Source: Nitrospirota bacterium
Lineage (GTDB): Bacteria; Nitrospirota; Thermodesulfovibrionia; Thermodesulfovibrionales; JdFR-88
NCBI GenBank assembly: GCA_021789935.1
Contig: JAJYIR010000019.1
Coordinates: 1-48,314, forward strand
DNA length: 48,314 nucleotides
Reading direction: 5' to 3'
Shown here: piece after piece, positions 28,820 to 36,477 of the stretch
Numbering within the stretch: the stretch's first letter is position 1
Layout of the letters: each line of letters begins with the position of its first letter
The notes under the pieces: generated by a model
The model's input: the letters and a program-made list of their open reading frames with translations, nothing else
Told to the model about the DNA's origin: nothing
Databases searched by the model: none
Position numbers and translations under genes: made by a program

Positions 28820-29311
28820 ATGGAAAGTGAAGCCGCCGGGAAAAAGGCGGAAAGGCAGATATTCGAGGAGCACATAGCCGCCCGTGGGTTCAGGATGACG
28901 CGGCAGCGCGGCCTTATCCTGGACATGTTCCTCAAAAAGGAAGGCCATCTCTCTCCCGAGGAGCTCTACGGCCTTGTAAAGACCAGGGACCGGACGGTGG
29001 GCAGGGCGACTGTTTACAGGATGCTCCGGCTCATGAAGGAGGCCGACCTGGCAAGGCAGGTTAACCTCGGAGACGGGCTTGCCAGGTATGAGCACAAATA
29101 CGGCCACGCGCACCATGACCACCTGATATGCCTTCGATGCGGGAAGGCGATAGAAGTGGTGGATGCGGAGATAGAGGCCCTCCAGGAAAAACTTGCCGGG
29201 AAGCACGGCTACTCCCTCACCGGGCACCAGATGGACCTGTTCGGCTTATGTCCCGGCTGCAGGGAAAAGGGAAAAATGGATAGCGAGCGCAAAGCGAGCG
29301 AAATACGGTGA
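28820..29311 (+). CDS. Fur-family transcriptional regulator
   Basis: Metal- or peroxide-sensing repressor. From the ATG at 28820 (AGAGG five bases upstream) it has 163 residues. The N-terminal winged helix contains RMTRQRGLILDMF and GRATVYRMLRLM. The metal-sensing HAHHDH lies at 96-101, and two CxxC pairs (C104/C107, C144/C147) form a structural zinc site. Fur, Zur and PerR cannot be told apart from these motifs. The C-terminal tail from GKMDSERK overlaps a short repeated DNA segment and looks extended. Position next to a CDF exporter suggests a role in metal homeostasis. Confidence 0.88.
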   Translation: MESEAAGKKAERQIFEEHIAARGFRMTRQRGLILDMFLKKEGHLSPEELYGLVKTRDRTVGRATVYRMLRLMKEADLARQVNLGDGLARYEHKYGHAHHDHLICLRCGKAIEVVDAEIEALQEKLAGKHGYSLTGHQMDLFGLCPGCREKGKMDSERKASEIR

Positions 29312-29360
29312 ATAGTAAAGTCCCTGCATTCGATTCCCGAAAGGAATAAAATGGATAGCG
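29273..29360 (+). repeat. Short duplicated segment at the fur 3' end
   Basis: AAAATGGATAGCG occurs at 29273-29285 (inside the fur tail) and again at 29348-29360 in the gap, each followed by a GC-rich, partly matching stretch. A local duplication may have extended the fur reading frame. Confidence 0.45.
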
Positions 29361-29395
29361 GACGCAAGCCGTAGGGATTTTTCACAAAGGAAAAG

Positions 29396-29404
29396 TGATA
29401 TAAT
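29396..29404 (+). promoter_or_regulatory. Extended -10 promoter of the PfkB-family gene
   Basis: TGATATAAT combines the TGN element with a perfect TATAAT. No good -35 lies upstream, which is common for extended -10 promoters. The ATG is 61 bases downstream. Confidence 0.5.
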
Positions 29405-29465
29405 CGTACGTTCCGTTCTTGGCTTTTAAAAAACAAAAACTTCACAGGCGAGGTGTTTTTTTCAG

Positions 29466-30374
29466 ATGGGAATACTGGTAGTGGGCTCAGTGGCGCTGGA
29501 TACGGTGAAGACACCGTTTGGAAAGGTGGAGGAGGCCCTTGGCGGGTCCGCGACGTACTTTTCCACCGGGGCCAGTTATTTTACCGATGTGCGCGTAGTT
29601 GCCGTTGTGGGCCAGGACTTCCCTGAAAAGCATATAAATTTCCTCAAGACAAAGCGGGTGGACCTGAACGGGCTGTGCCGCGTTCAGGGCAAGACGTTCA
29701 GGTGGGAGGGCTTTTACGACTACGACCTGAACAAGGCCCATACACTGAGGACCGAGCTCAATGTGTTTGAGACCTTCAAACCGGAGCTGCCCGAAGAATA
29801 CCGGGACTCGGAGATCGTTTTTCTCGCCAACATAGACCCCGAGCTGCAAAAAAGCGTTCTCGGTCAGGTCAGGAAACCCAGGCTGGTTGCGGCGGACACC
29901 ATGAATTTCTGGATAGAAAGCAAAAAACCCGAGCTCATGGAAACCCTAAAGCTCGTGGACATCCTGACCATAAACGATGCCGAGACCAGGGAGCTTGCCG
30001 GAGAGCCCAATCTTGTAAAGGCCGCCAGAAAGATAATTTCGATGGGGCCAAGGACGCTCATAGTAAAGAGGGGCGAATACGGGGTGCTCATGTTCAACGG
30101 GGGCAGCATTTTTTCGGCCCCGGCATATCCACTCGATGCTGTGTTCGACCCTACGGGCGCGGGAGACACCTTCGCCGGCGGGTTCATGGGATATATCGCC
30201 AGCACCATGGACTGGTCCGATGGGAACCTGAGAAAGGCCCTGGTGATGGGCAGCTGCATGGCATCTTTCGCCGTGGAGGATTTCAGCCTTGGGGGCATCT
30301 CAAGCCTGGATTACGGGGAGATAGAGGGGCGGTTCAGGGAGTTCAAAAAGCTTTCACACTTCGAGGACATCTAG
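29466..30374 (+). CDS. PfkB-family (ribokinase-like) kinase, substrate unknown
   Basis: A 302-residue small-molecule kinase. It has an N-terminal GSVALDT and GGSATYFSTGAS (PfkB first signature region), LTINDAETRELAGE, and the second PfkB signature DPTGAGDTFAGGF with the catalytic base D234. Family members phosphorylate sugars or nucleosides such as ribose, fructose or adenosine. No nearby gene fixes the substrate. It is transcribed from its own extended -10 promoter and is convergent with the RNase gene. Confidence 0.85.
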   Translation: MGILVVGSVALDTVKTPFGKVEEALGGSATYFSTGASYFTDVRVVAVVGQDFPEKHINFLKTKRVDLNGLCRVQGKTFRWEGFYDYDLNKAHTLRTELNVFETFKPELPEEYRDSEIVFLANIDPELQKSVLGQVRKPRLVAADTMNFWIESKKPELMETLKLVDILTINDAETRELAGEPNLVKAARKIISMGPRTLIVKRGEYGVLMFNGGSIFSAPAYPLDAVFDPTGAGDTFAGGFMGYIASTMDWSDGNLRKALVMGSCMASFAVEDFSLGGISSLDYGEIEGRFREFKKLSHFEDI

Positions 30375-30402
30375 CGGGTTTTCTGTTTTTTCGAGACCGC
30401 CA

Positions 30403-30437
30403 CCGGAAGGACGTGTTTTTGTTTTTTTCTCTTCCGG
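30403..30437. terminator. Possible bidirectional terminator between convergent genes
   Basis: CCGGAAG and CTTCCGG enclose a 21-base T-rich loop containing GTTTTTGTTTTTTT. It lies between the convergent PfkB-family and RNase II-type genes. The large loop makes it a weak candidate. Confidence 0.3.
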
Positions 30438-30463
30438 AAAGCGTGCAGCAAGCGGGCCCTTTC

Positions 30464-32002
30464 CTAAACCCTTGCGAAATCGATGAAGCCCGCCTCCGCA
30501 TCCACATGGACCAGCCGGACTTGCAACCTCTGCCCGACATCGAGCCCCAGATAGCCCGAAACCACCTTCCCTTCAACAGGAGGATGAAGCAGGCGCACCC
30601 AGGTGCCTTTTTGGCCGGCCCCCGTAACGATGGAGTCGAACCTCTGGCCTATTCGGGATTCAAACAGGAGTGCGGCGGCAGACTTTCCAACCCGCCTTTC
30701 AACTTTTTTGACCGCGTCCTCCTGCCTGGTGCAATGCGTGGCCAGCTCTTCCAGGGCGGAGGTGGAATAAGGCCCCGGTGTTTCCGGAGAGGCCGCTTTC
30801 AGGAAAGCAGCCTTCAGGAGCCGTTGGGTTACAAGGTCCGGGAAACGGCGGTTAGGGGCGGTTGAATGGCTGTACCCCCTTACGGCTAGGCTGAAATGCC
30901 CATCCGGGTTTTTTTGCTCCCCCGGGAATTCAGCCACGTATTGGCCGGGCCCAAGCAGTTTTATGATGCTAAGGGAAAGATCTGGGAACCTGACGGCGTC
31001 TTTGGCTTGGGCCACCCTCAAAAAATGTTCCAGTGCGACCGCATCAGGGGATTGGGGCAGCGACTGCCCGTATTCCGTTGCAAGCTCAACGATCCTGTCC
31101 CAGCGCTGCGGCCTGCGCACTACCCGCCTCAGGGAGGGGAGCCCCTTTGACTCCAAGAACCGGGAGGTCATGCTGTTTGCAGCGATCATGAAATCCTCTA
31201 TCAGGTCATTGGCCCTGTTTTTCGCTTTTATATCCAGGTCTATGATAATGTCCTCTTCAAAGAGGGGGCTCGCCTCAACGGTTTCAAGGCTGAGCGCGCC
31301 ATGCTCATGACGCCGCCTCTTCATTTTTCGGGCCGTCTCGTCCTGGATGCGAAGGTTTTCTTCCAGTCCGCTCACGGTCGCAGCAGGTGCCGGAACGGGC
31401 CCCGTGCCATCAAGCCAGGCGGCCAAGCTGTTATAGGCGAGCTTGGCGCGGTTTCGGACAACCGCTTCATAAATATCGTGGCTCCGTACCGAGCCGTCTG
31501 CGCCCACTATCATTTCTACTACGATGGCAAGCCGGTCTTCATCAGGGTTCAGGGATGTCAGGCCAGCCGAAAGTTTCTCGGGCAGCATGGGGAAGATTAC
31601 GGCAGGCGTATAGACGGAAGTTGTATTATGCCCGGCGTGCCGGTCCAGGGGAGAATCCTCTTTTACGAGGGCATCCACATCGGACACGGCAACAAGGACC
31701 TTTACATCCCCGCCGTCAAGCATTTGAGCGGCTGTCAGCTGGTCCAAGTCCCGTGAATCGTCGTTGTCGATGGATGCCCAGGGTAGCCCCCGCAAGTCAA
31801 TGGCCTCATCCCCGCGGGCCCTTGCGGGCTGATCAATCGTGTCCAATTGGGTGATGGCCTCGGCGGAGAAGTCCGGCAGCAGGCCGCGGTCCAGCATCGC
31901 ATGCCGGGCAATCCTCTTCAGTATCGCCCTGTGGTCCCCTTTGTGCCAGTGGTTGATTTGCCCGTCGTTTGTATGATTGTTCCGCACCCGGATATTATGC
32001 AT
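30464..32002 (-). CDS. RNB-domain (RNase II family) exoribonuclease
   Basis: A 512-residue protein with a central RNB catalytic domain. The active-site motif SIDNDDSRDLDQL aligns D79, D85 and D87 with E. coli RNase II D201, D207 and D209; the position of D210 is Gln (Q88). It lacks long N-terminal cold-shock domains. A probable S1-like domain is at the C terminus (about 445-512, VEGKVVSGYLGLDVGQRLQVRLV). A central GYSHSTAPNRRFPDLVTQRLL matches the RNB segment that normally reads Y-x-H-F-T-S-P-I-R-R-Y-x-D. Such single-RNB proteins degrade RNA 3' to 5'. There is no clear Shine-Dalgarno, so the exact start is uncertain. Confidence 0.85.
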   Translation of the reverse strand: MHNIRVRNNHTNDGQINHWHKGDHRAILKRIARHAMLDRGLLPDFSAEAITQLDTIDQPARARGDEAIDLRGLPWASIDNDDSRDLDQLTAAQMLDGGDVKVLVAVSDVDALVKEDSPLDRHAGHNTTSVYTPAVIFPMLPEKLSAGLTSLNPDEDRLAIVVEMIVGADGSVRSHDIYEAVVRNRAKLAYNSLAAWLDGTGPVPAPAATVSGLEENLRIQDETARKMKRRRHEHGALSLETVEASPLFEEDIIIDLDIKAKNRANDLIEDFMIAANSMTSRFLESKGLPSLRRVVRRPQRWDRIVELATEYGQSLPQSPDAVALEHFLRVAQAKDAVRFPDLSLSIIKLLGPGQYVAEFPGEQKNPDGHFSLAVRGYSHSTAPNRRFPDLVTQRLLKAAFLKAASPETPGPYSTSALEELATHCTRQEDAVKKVERRVGKSAAALLFESRIGQRFDSIVTGAGQKGTWVRLLHPPVEGKVVSGYLGLDVGQRLQVRLVHVDAEAGFIDFARV

Positions 32003-32216
32003 TTTTTAGCAGTGTTCTCCAAGTCCGCGGGCAATATCATGATAGGTCCAGTTAATTTCAGCGTCGAAGATAATATGTTTCATGGAAAGATCGAAGGCAT
32101 AAACGATACTTATTGAAAACATCAGAAAGGTAAGAGTGGCAATGGGTTTTTTTCCTCTTTTTTGGCTTTTTTGGCTTTTTGCCTGGTTGCCGGATAGCGT
32201 GGAAGGTCTTTTTTAA

Positions 32217-32924
32217 TCAGCTCCCGAGCTGATCTTCTACCTGCTGCTTCTCGTCCAGAAGCCTCCGTTTTTCATCTTTAAGGGGCGGCAGGATGTTGGT
32301 CTCCATGTCCTTTATCTTTTCTTCCAGGTCCTGCTTACTGAGGAAGTTCAACTGCACCATCTGGCGCTGCTCCGGGGTCAGAAATTGTATGTACTGCTGG
32401 TTTGCGACAAGCGGGCTTTTTCCCGCGGCGATGGCGTTCTGCCTTCCCTGGTTGAAGAGGTTCTGTATGCGGAGCATGACTTCCTGGTACTGGTCTTTGA
32501 GTTTCTTGTACTCGTCTTCCTTGAGCTTTATCTTTGCCAGCCGCCTGTTGATCTGCGCAAGCCTGTCTTCGAGCAGTTTTTTCTGCCCGGCCGAGAGGCC
32601 TGACGAAGGGCCGGATGTTCCGGCTTTCGGGGCGGTATTTTCCTTGGGGGGTGTGTATGACGGCAGTTGGACGGAGCCGCCTTCTTCCCCGTACTTCTGT
32701 ATTTTGGAGATATCTTTCAGAGGTATGCCTACCGTCCCTCCCTCCAGGATGAACTCAATGCGGCCATCCGTGCGTGTGTAAGAGCCAATGCCTTCGATAA
32801 CGGAGCCGTTTTTGAGGATTATCCGGTATTCCGCGTGAGCGGCGGAGGTAAAAAGAAAAAGAAACAGAGATGAAAAGACAGGCAGGGCTATGAGCAAAAA
32901 CAAAAAACGTTTCATCGGAGTCAT
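32217..32924 (-). CDS. Secreted or periplasmic coiled-coil protein, function unknown
   Basis: A 235-residue protein that starts with a hydrophobic signal sequence ending near AAHA (residues 26-31). A short beta-rich segment follows (YRIILKNGSVIEGIGSY and GGTVGIPLKDISKI), then a Pro/Ser-rich linker. The long C-terminal part is charged and heptad-like (about 115-235: QKKLLEDRLAQINRRLAKIK and DEKRRLLDEKQQVEDQL), predicting a coiled coil. The ATG overlaps the uvrC stop codon (ATGA), with a second possible ATG three codons later. I recognise no function. Co-transcription with uvrC may be only positional. Confidence 0.7.
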   Translation of the reverse strand: MTPMKRFLFLLIALPVFSSLFLFLFTSAAHAEYRIILKNGSVIEGIGSYTRTDGRIEFILEGGTVGIPLKDISKIQKYGEEGGSVQLPSYTPPKENTAPKAGTSGPSSGLSAGQKKLLEDRLAQINRRLAKIKLKEDEYKKLKDQYQEVMLRIQNLFNQGRQNAIAAGKSPLVANQQYIQFLTPEQRQMVQLNFLSKQDLEEKIKDMETNILPPLKDEKRRLLDEKQQVEDQLGS

Positions 32925-34765
32925 TCTAGCATATTTTTCTCTGGGGCGAGGGTGTTTTTTATCACCCTGGCCAGCTCCGGACCTATGCCGGTGACCCGCG
33001 CTATCTCCTGCTCGTCCGCCTGCCTGATGGCTTCCAGGCTCCCGAAGTGCTTTAAAAGTTCAAACCGCTTTTGCCTGCCTATGCCTTTCACCGATTCAAG
33101 CGGGGAGGAAAGGAAATTTTTGCCGCGGAGTCTCTTGTGGAACCCGATGGAGAAGCGGTGCACCTCATCCCGTATCCGTTTTAAAAGGAGAGATGAGGGG
33201 CTTCCGTCTTCTATGTTGACTGGAAGCTCCGTTTGTGTGGTAAACACCCTGTCAGGGCTCTTGGCCACGGCCACTACCCCTGCCGCAGGCCGGAAAGGCA
33301 GACCATAGATCGCTTTCATGGCCGATTCGAGCTGCCCCTTTCCTCCGTCTATCACGACGAGCTCAGGCCCCGTTTCCGCCATGCCGCCGGATGAAAAAAA
33401 CTCCGAAAGCACCCTGGAGACGGTCTCCTCCATCATCGCGTAATCGTCCATCTTTCCGCCCTGGACGGTCTTTATCTTCACATGGCGGTAAAAGTCCTTC
33501 CTGAACTCGCCGTCCGCCCAATATATGAATCCGCCCACGGGCTGCGCACCGTGCGTAGTGGATATATCGAAAGCCCCGATGCTTGCGGGTGTCTTCTTAA
33601 GGTAAAACCGCTCCTTCAGGGCCTCAAGCGTTTTTTGTTCGGGCGAAGCTGCCTTTACCCTCAAGACCTCCCCTGCGTTCCTTTCGGCCATCCGCAGGAG
33701 GTCTTCCTTCTTTCCGCGCATGGGCACGATTATCTTCACCCTGCCCTGCCTTTTGCCGGAAAGCCAGGCCTCCAGGGCGCCGGAGTCCTCCGGTTTTGCC
33801 GCGACGAGCACCTCTGCCGGGGGGATTATCTCCTTGGCGTAGAAAGTTCCCATAAACCCGCCCAGAAGTTCTTTCCCTTCCGGGGGAATATGGGCACCAT
33901 CCGGGGCATAATGCGGGAGGTAAAAATCTTTTGCGCCTATCATAAGCCCCCTCCGTATGAAAAACACCTGGAAGGCCAGGCGTGCGCCTTCCGCTGCGTA
34001 ACCGATAACATCCATGTCGCCAAAAAACCCAGGCAGGAAGACCTTTTGCTGCTCAAGCGCCCTTTTCAGGGCCTCTATCCGGTCCCTGAGCTTTGCCGCG
34101 TCCTCGTAAAGTTCCTCCTCGGCAAGTTTTTTCATCTTGCTCTCAAGCTCTTTCAGGAGCCCCTGCTTTTTCCCCTCAAGAAAAAGCCTGACCTCATTTA
34201 CAGTTTTTGCGTATTCCTCCTGTGAGACACTGCCGTCGCAGGGTGCGGGACACCTGCCCATCTGGTATTGGATGCAGGGGCGAATTTTCTTGTCCAGCCG
34301 GTAACGGCAGGGCCTGAGGCCAAAATGCCTGCGCACGAAGGCCAGCGTCTCCCACATCGCGCTGGCCGGAATGAACGGCCCGTAGTAGAGCGCTCCGTCC
34401 CGCGCAATCCGCCTCACCACCTCCAGCCTTGGCCACGGCTCGTTGACCGTAAGCTTCAGATAGGGATAATTCTTGTCGTCACGCAGGATAACGTTAAAGG
34501 GGGGCTTGTACTGTTTTATCAGGTTGGATTCAAGGATGAGGGCCTCCAGCTCGCTGTCGGTCACGATGTAGGAGAAGTCGCGTACCCTCCTCACCATGCC
34601 CTGTTTGCGCTCGTCCAGGGCCGCGCCGCTCTGAAAATAGCTCCGCAGGCGGTTTCTCAGGCTCTTGGCCTTCCCCACATAGAGGACCTTCTCCGATTCG
34701 TCCTTGAATATGTAAACGCCGCTTTGCCGGGGGGTTTTTTTGAGTTTTTCCTCTATCGCGTCCAT
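32921..34765 (-). CDS. uvrC: Excinuclease ABC subunit C
   Basis: Makes both incisions in nucleotide excision repair with UvrAB. From the ATG at 34765 the protein has 614 residues, close to the usual 610. The N-terminal GIY-YIG nuclease shows SGVYIFKD and LYVGKAKSLRNRLRSYF. A Cys group follows (CRYRLDKKIRPCIQYQMGRC), then a UvrB-binding UVR motif near 195-230. The C-terminal RNase H-like domain has LVVIDGGKGQ, and the protein ends with tandem helix-hairpin-helix motifs (VKGIGRQKR, VTGIGPELA). An upstream ATG at 34822 would add 19 residues that the family lacks. Confidence 0.95.
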   Translation of the reverse strand: MDAIEEKLKKTPRQSGVYIFKDESEKVLYVGKAKSLRNRLRSYFQSGAALDERKQGMVRRVRDFSYIVTDSELEALILESNLIKQYKPPFNVILRDDKNYPYLKLTVNEPWPRLEVVRRIARDGALYYGPFIPASAMWETLAFVRRHFGLRPCRYRLDKKIRPCIQYQMGRCPAPCDGSVSQEEYAKTVNEVRLFLEGKKQGLLKELESKMKKLAEEELYEDAAKLRDRIEALKRALEQQKVFLPGFFGDMDVIGYAAEGARLAFQVFFIRRGLMIGAKDFYLPHYAPDGAHIPPEGKELLGGFMGTFYAKEIIPPAEVLVAAKPEDSGALEAWLSGKRQGRVKIIVPMRGKKEDLLRMAERNAGEVLRVKAASPEQKTLEALKERFYLKKTPASIGAFDISTTHGAQPVGGFIYWADGEFRKDFYRHVKIKTVQGGKMDDYAMMEETVSRVLSEFFSSGGMAETGPELVVIDGGKGQLESAMKAIYGLPFRPAAGVVAVAKSPDRVFTTQTELPVNIEDGSPSSLLLKRIRDEVHRFSIGFHKRLRGKNFLSSPLESVKGIGRQKRFELLKHFGSLEAIRQADEQEIARVTGIGPELARVIKNTLAPEKNMLE

Positions 34766-34906
34766 TTCATTAGAACCTATCTCAAAATCGCCTCCGTCTG
34801 CAAGAGGCTGAAGTAGCGGCATGCGGCGTCATAAAGGGAAAATAGTTCTGAAAAATAAAAAACTTTTTCTTTTTGATTTGACACGGGCAGATCTTTATTT
34901 TTTCTG

Positions 34907-36157
34907 TCAGCTTATCCTTTGCACATCAGCGCCCAGGGCCAGGAGCTTTTTCTCCATATGCTCATAGCCTCTGTCCAGGTGGTATATCCTGTGTACCACG
35001 CTTTCGCCTTTGGCCGCAAGCGCGGCAAGCACCAGTGAAGCGCTGGCCCTCAGGTCGGTTGCCATGACCTCGGCCCCCTTAAGGGCCGGCACACCTTTGA
35101 CTGTGGCGATGCCGCCCTGCAGTTCGATCTCCGCCCCCATCCTTTGCAGCTCGGATGCGTGCATGAAGCGGTTTTCAAAGACCGTCTCGTTTATGGTGCT
35201 GGCGCCCCTGGCGATGCACATGAGCGCCATGAACTGGGCCTGCACGTCCGTGGGAAAACCGGGATAAGGCATGGTGGTGATGTTTACGGACTCCGGCCTG
35301 CCGCTGCCCTGAACCTTGAGCCCATTGGATGTCTTTTTGACCTGTGCCCCGGTTTCACGCAGCTTTATCGAGACGGCATCCAAGTGCTCGGGAAGAACAT
35401 TTTTCATCAATATGTCGCCGCCGGTTATGGCCGCGCCGACAGCAAAGGTGGCAGCCTCTATCCTGTCCGGTATCACGTCATGGTTGTACGGTCTCAGCTC
35501 ATCCACTCCTTCTATCTCTATCAGGCTGCCGCCCGCGCCCTCTATCTTGGCCCCCATCGACGCAAGCGCATTGGCCAAGTCCAGGATCTCGGGCTCCCGC
35601 GCGGCGTTTTCCAAAACGGTCACCCCTTTGGCCAGGGCCGCAGCCATCATCAGGTTCTCGGTGCCGGTGACGGTCGGGACATCGAAATATATGGAGGCCC
35701 CCTTCAGCCTTTTTGCCTTCAGAAGCACATAACCGTCCTCAAGTTCCACGGATGCACCCATCTTCTCAAGCCCGGCAAGGTGCATGTTTATGGGCCTCGC
35801 CCCTATTGCACATCCTCCGGGAAGAGAGACCTTGGCCCTGCCGTACCTGGCAGCAAGCGGCCCAAGCACCAGGACAGAGGCGCGCATCGTTTTCACAAGC
35901 TCATACAAGGCAACCGGATTTTTGAGGCCGGAGGTGTCTGTCTCCGCACGGGAGCCTTCGAAGGAAAAACGCGCGCCCATATCAGCCAGAAGCGCGCCCA
36001 TGGTTTTGACGTCCCTCAGGGCGGGCACTCCGCGCAGAACGCTTTTGCCCTCCGCCAAAATGGCCGCCGCCATAATGGGAAGGCTCGCGTTTTTTGAGCC
36101 GCTTACCGTGACGGTGCCCTTAAGGGGTTCTCCGCCTTTGATACGCAGTTTTTCCAT
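34907..36157 (-). CDS. murA: UDP-N-acetylglucosamine 1-carboxyvinyltransferase
   Basis: First committed step of peptidoglycan synthesis: adds enolpyruvate to UDP-GlcNAc. From the ATG at 36157 it has 416 residues and starts [23 protein letters not shown], the usual MurA N terminus. The PEP-binding Cys is C116 in [16 protein letters not shown], so the enzyme should be sensitive to fosfomycin-type inhibitors. [11 protein letters not shown] and the C-terminal [14 protein letters not shown] are also typical. A longer frame from 36229 adds 24 residues not seen in the family. Confidence 0.95.
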   Translation of the reverse strand: MEKLRIKGGEPLKGTVTVSGSKNASLPIMAAAILAEGKSVLRGVPALRDVKTMGALLADMGARFSFEGSRAETDTSGLKNPVALYELVKTMRASVLVLGPLAARYGRAKVSLPGGCAIGARPINMHLAGLEKMGASVELEDGYVLLKAKRLKGASIYFDVPTVTGTENLMMAAALAKGVTVLENAAREPEILDLANALASMGAKIEGAGGSLIEIEGVDELRPYNHDVIPDRIEAATFAVGAAITGGDILMKNVLPEHLDAVSIKLRETGAQVKKTSNGLKVQGSGRPESVNITTMPYPGFPTDVQAQFMALMCIARGASTINETVFENRFMHASELQRMGAEIELQGGIATVKGVPALKGAEVMATDLRASASLVLAALAAKGESVVHRIYHLDRGYEHMEKKLLALGADVQRIS

Positions 36158-36477
36158 CGTTCTATTAGGATAACATATCGGTTTTTTTATCTGCGGGCCG
36201 CACCAGGGCGCGATCTGAAGGGGAATCAATTTATCCGGACTTCCGCCGACAGGTACGGATAAAAGGCGTCCCGGGGAACGTAAAACTGCTTCATCTCCGC
36301 AGGCGGCCGGGATGCAAGCCCGAAGTTAAACCGGCATCCGGAAGCTTGAGCTCGCCACCTTTTTCCCTATTAGTTTACTGTGTATTTTTTCACTCCGTAA
36401 CGGAAATTCTGGTTTATAATGGAATTGCCGGACTCCTCTGAGCTGGAAGGAAGTAAAAAACCTGAAGGAGAGGAAAG
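36158..36477. other. Divergent intergenic region murA-glgP
   Basis: This 320-base gap has a perfect plus-strand TATAAT at 36415-36420, 58 bases before the glgP ATG, but no good -35 at 16-18 bases. A GGAGAGG lies before the ATG. No strong hairpin or coding sequence was supported. Confidence 0.45.
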
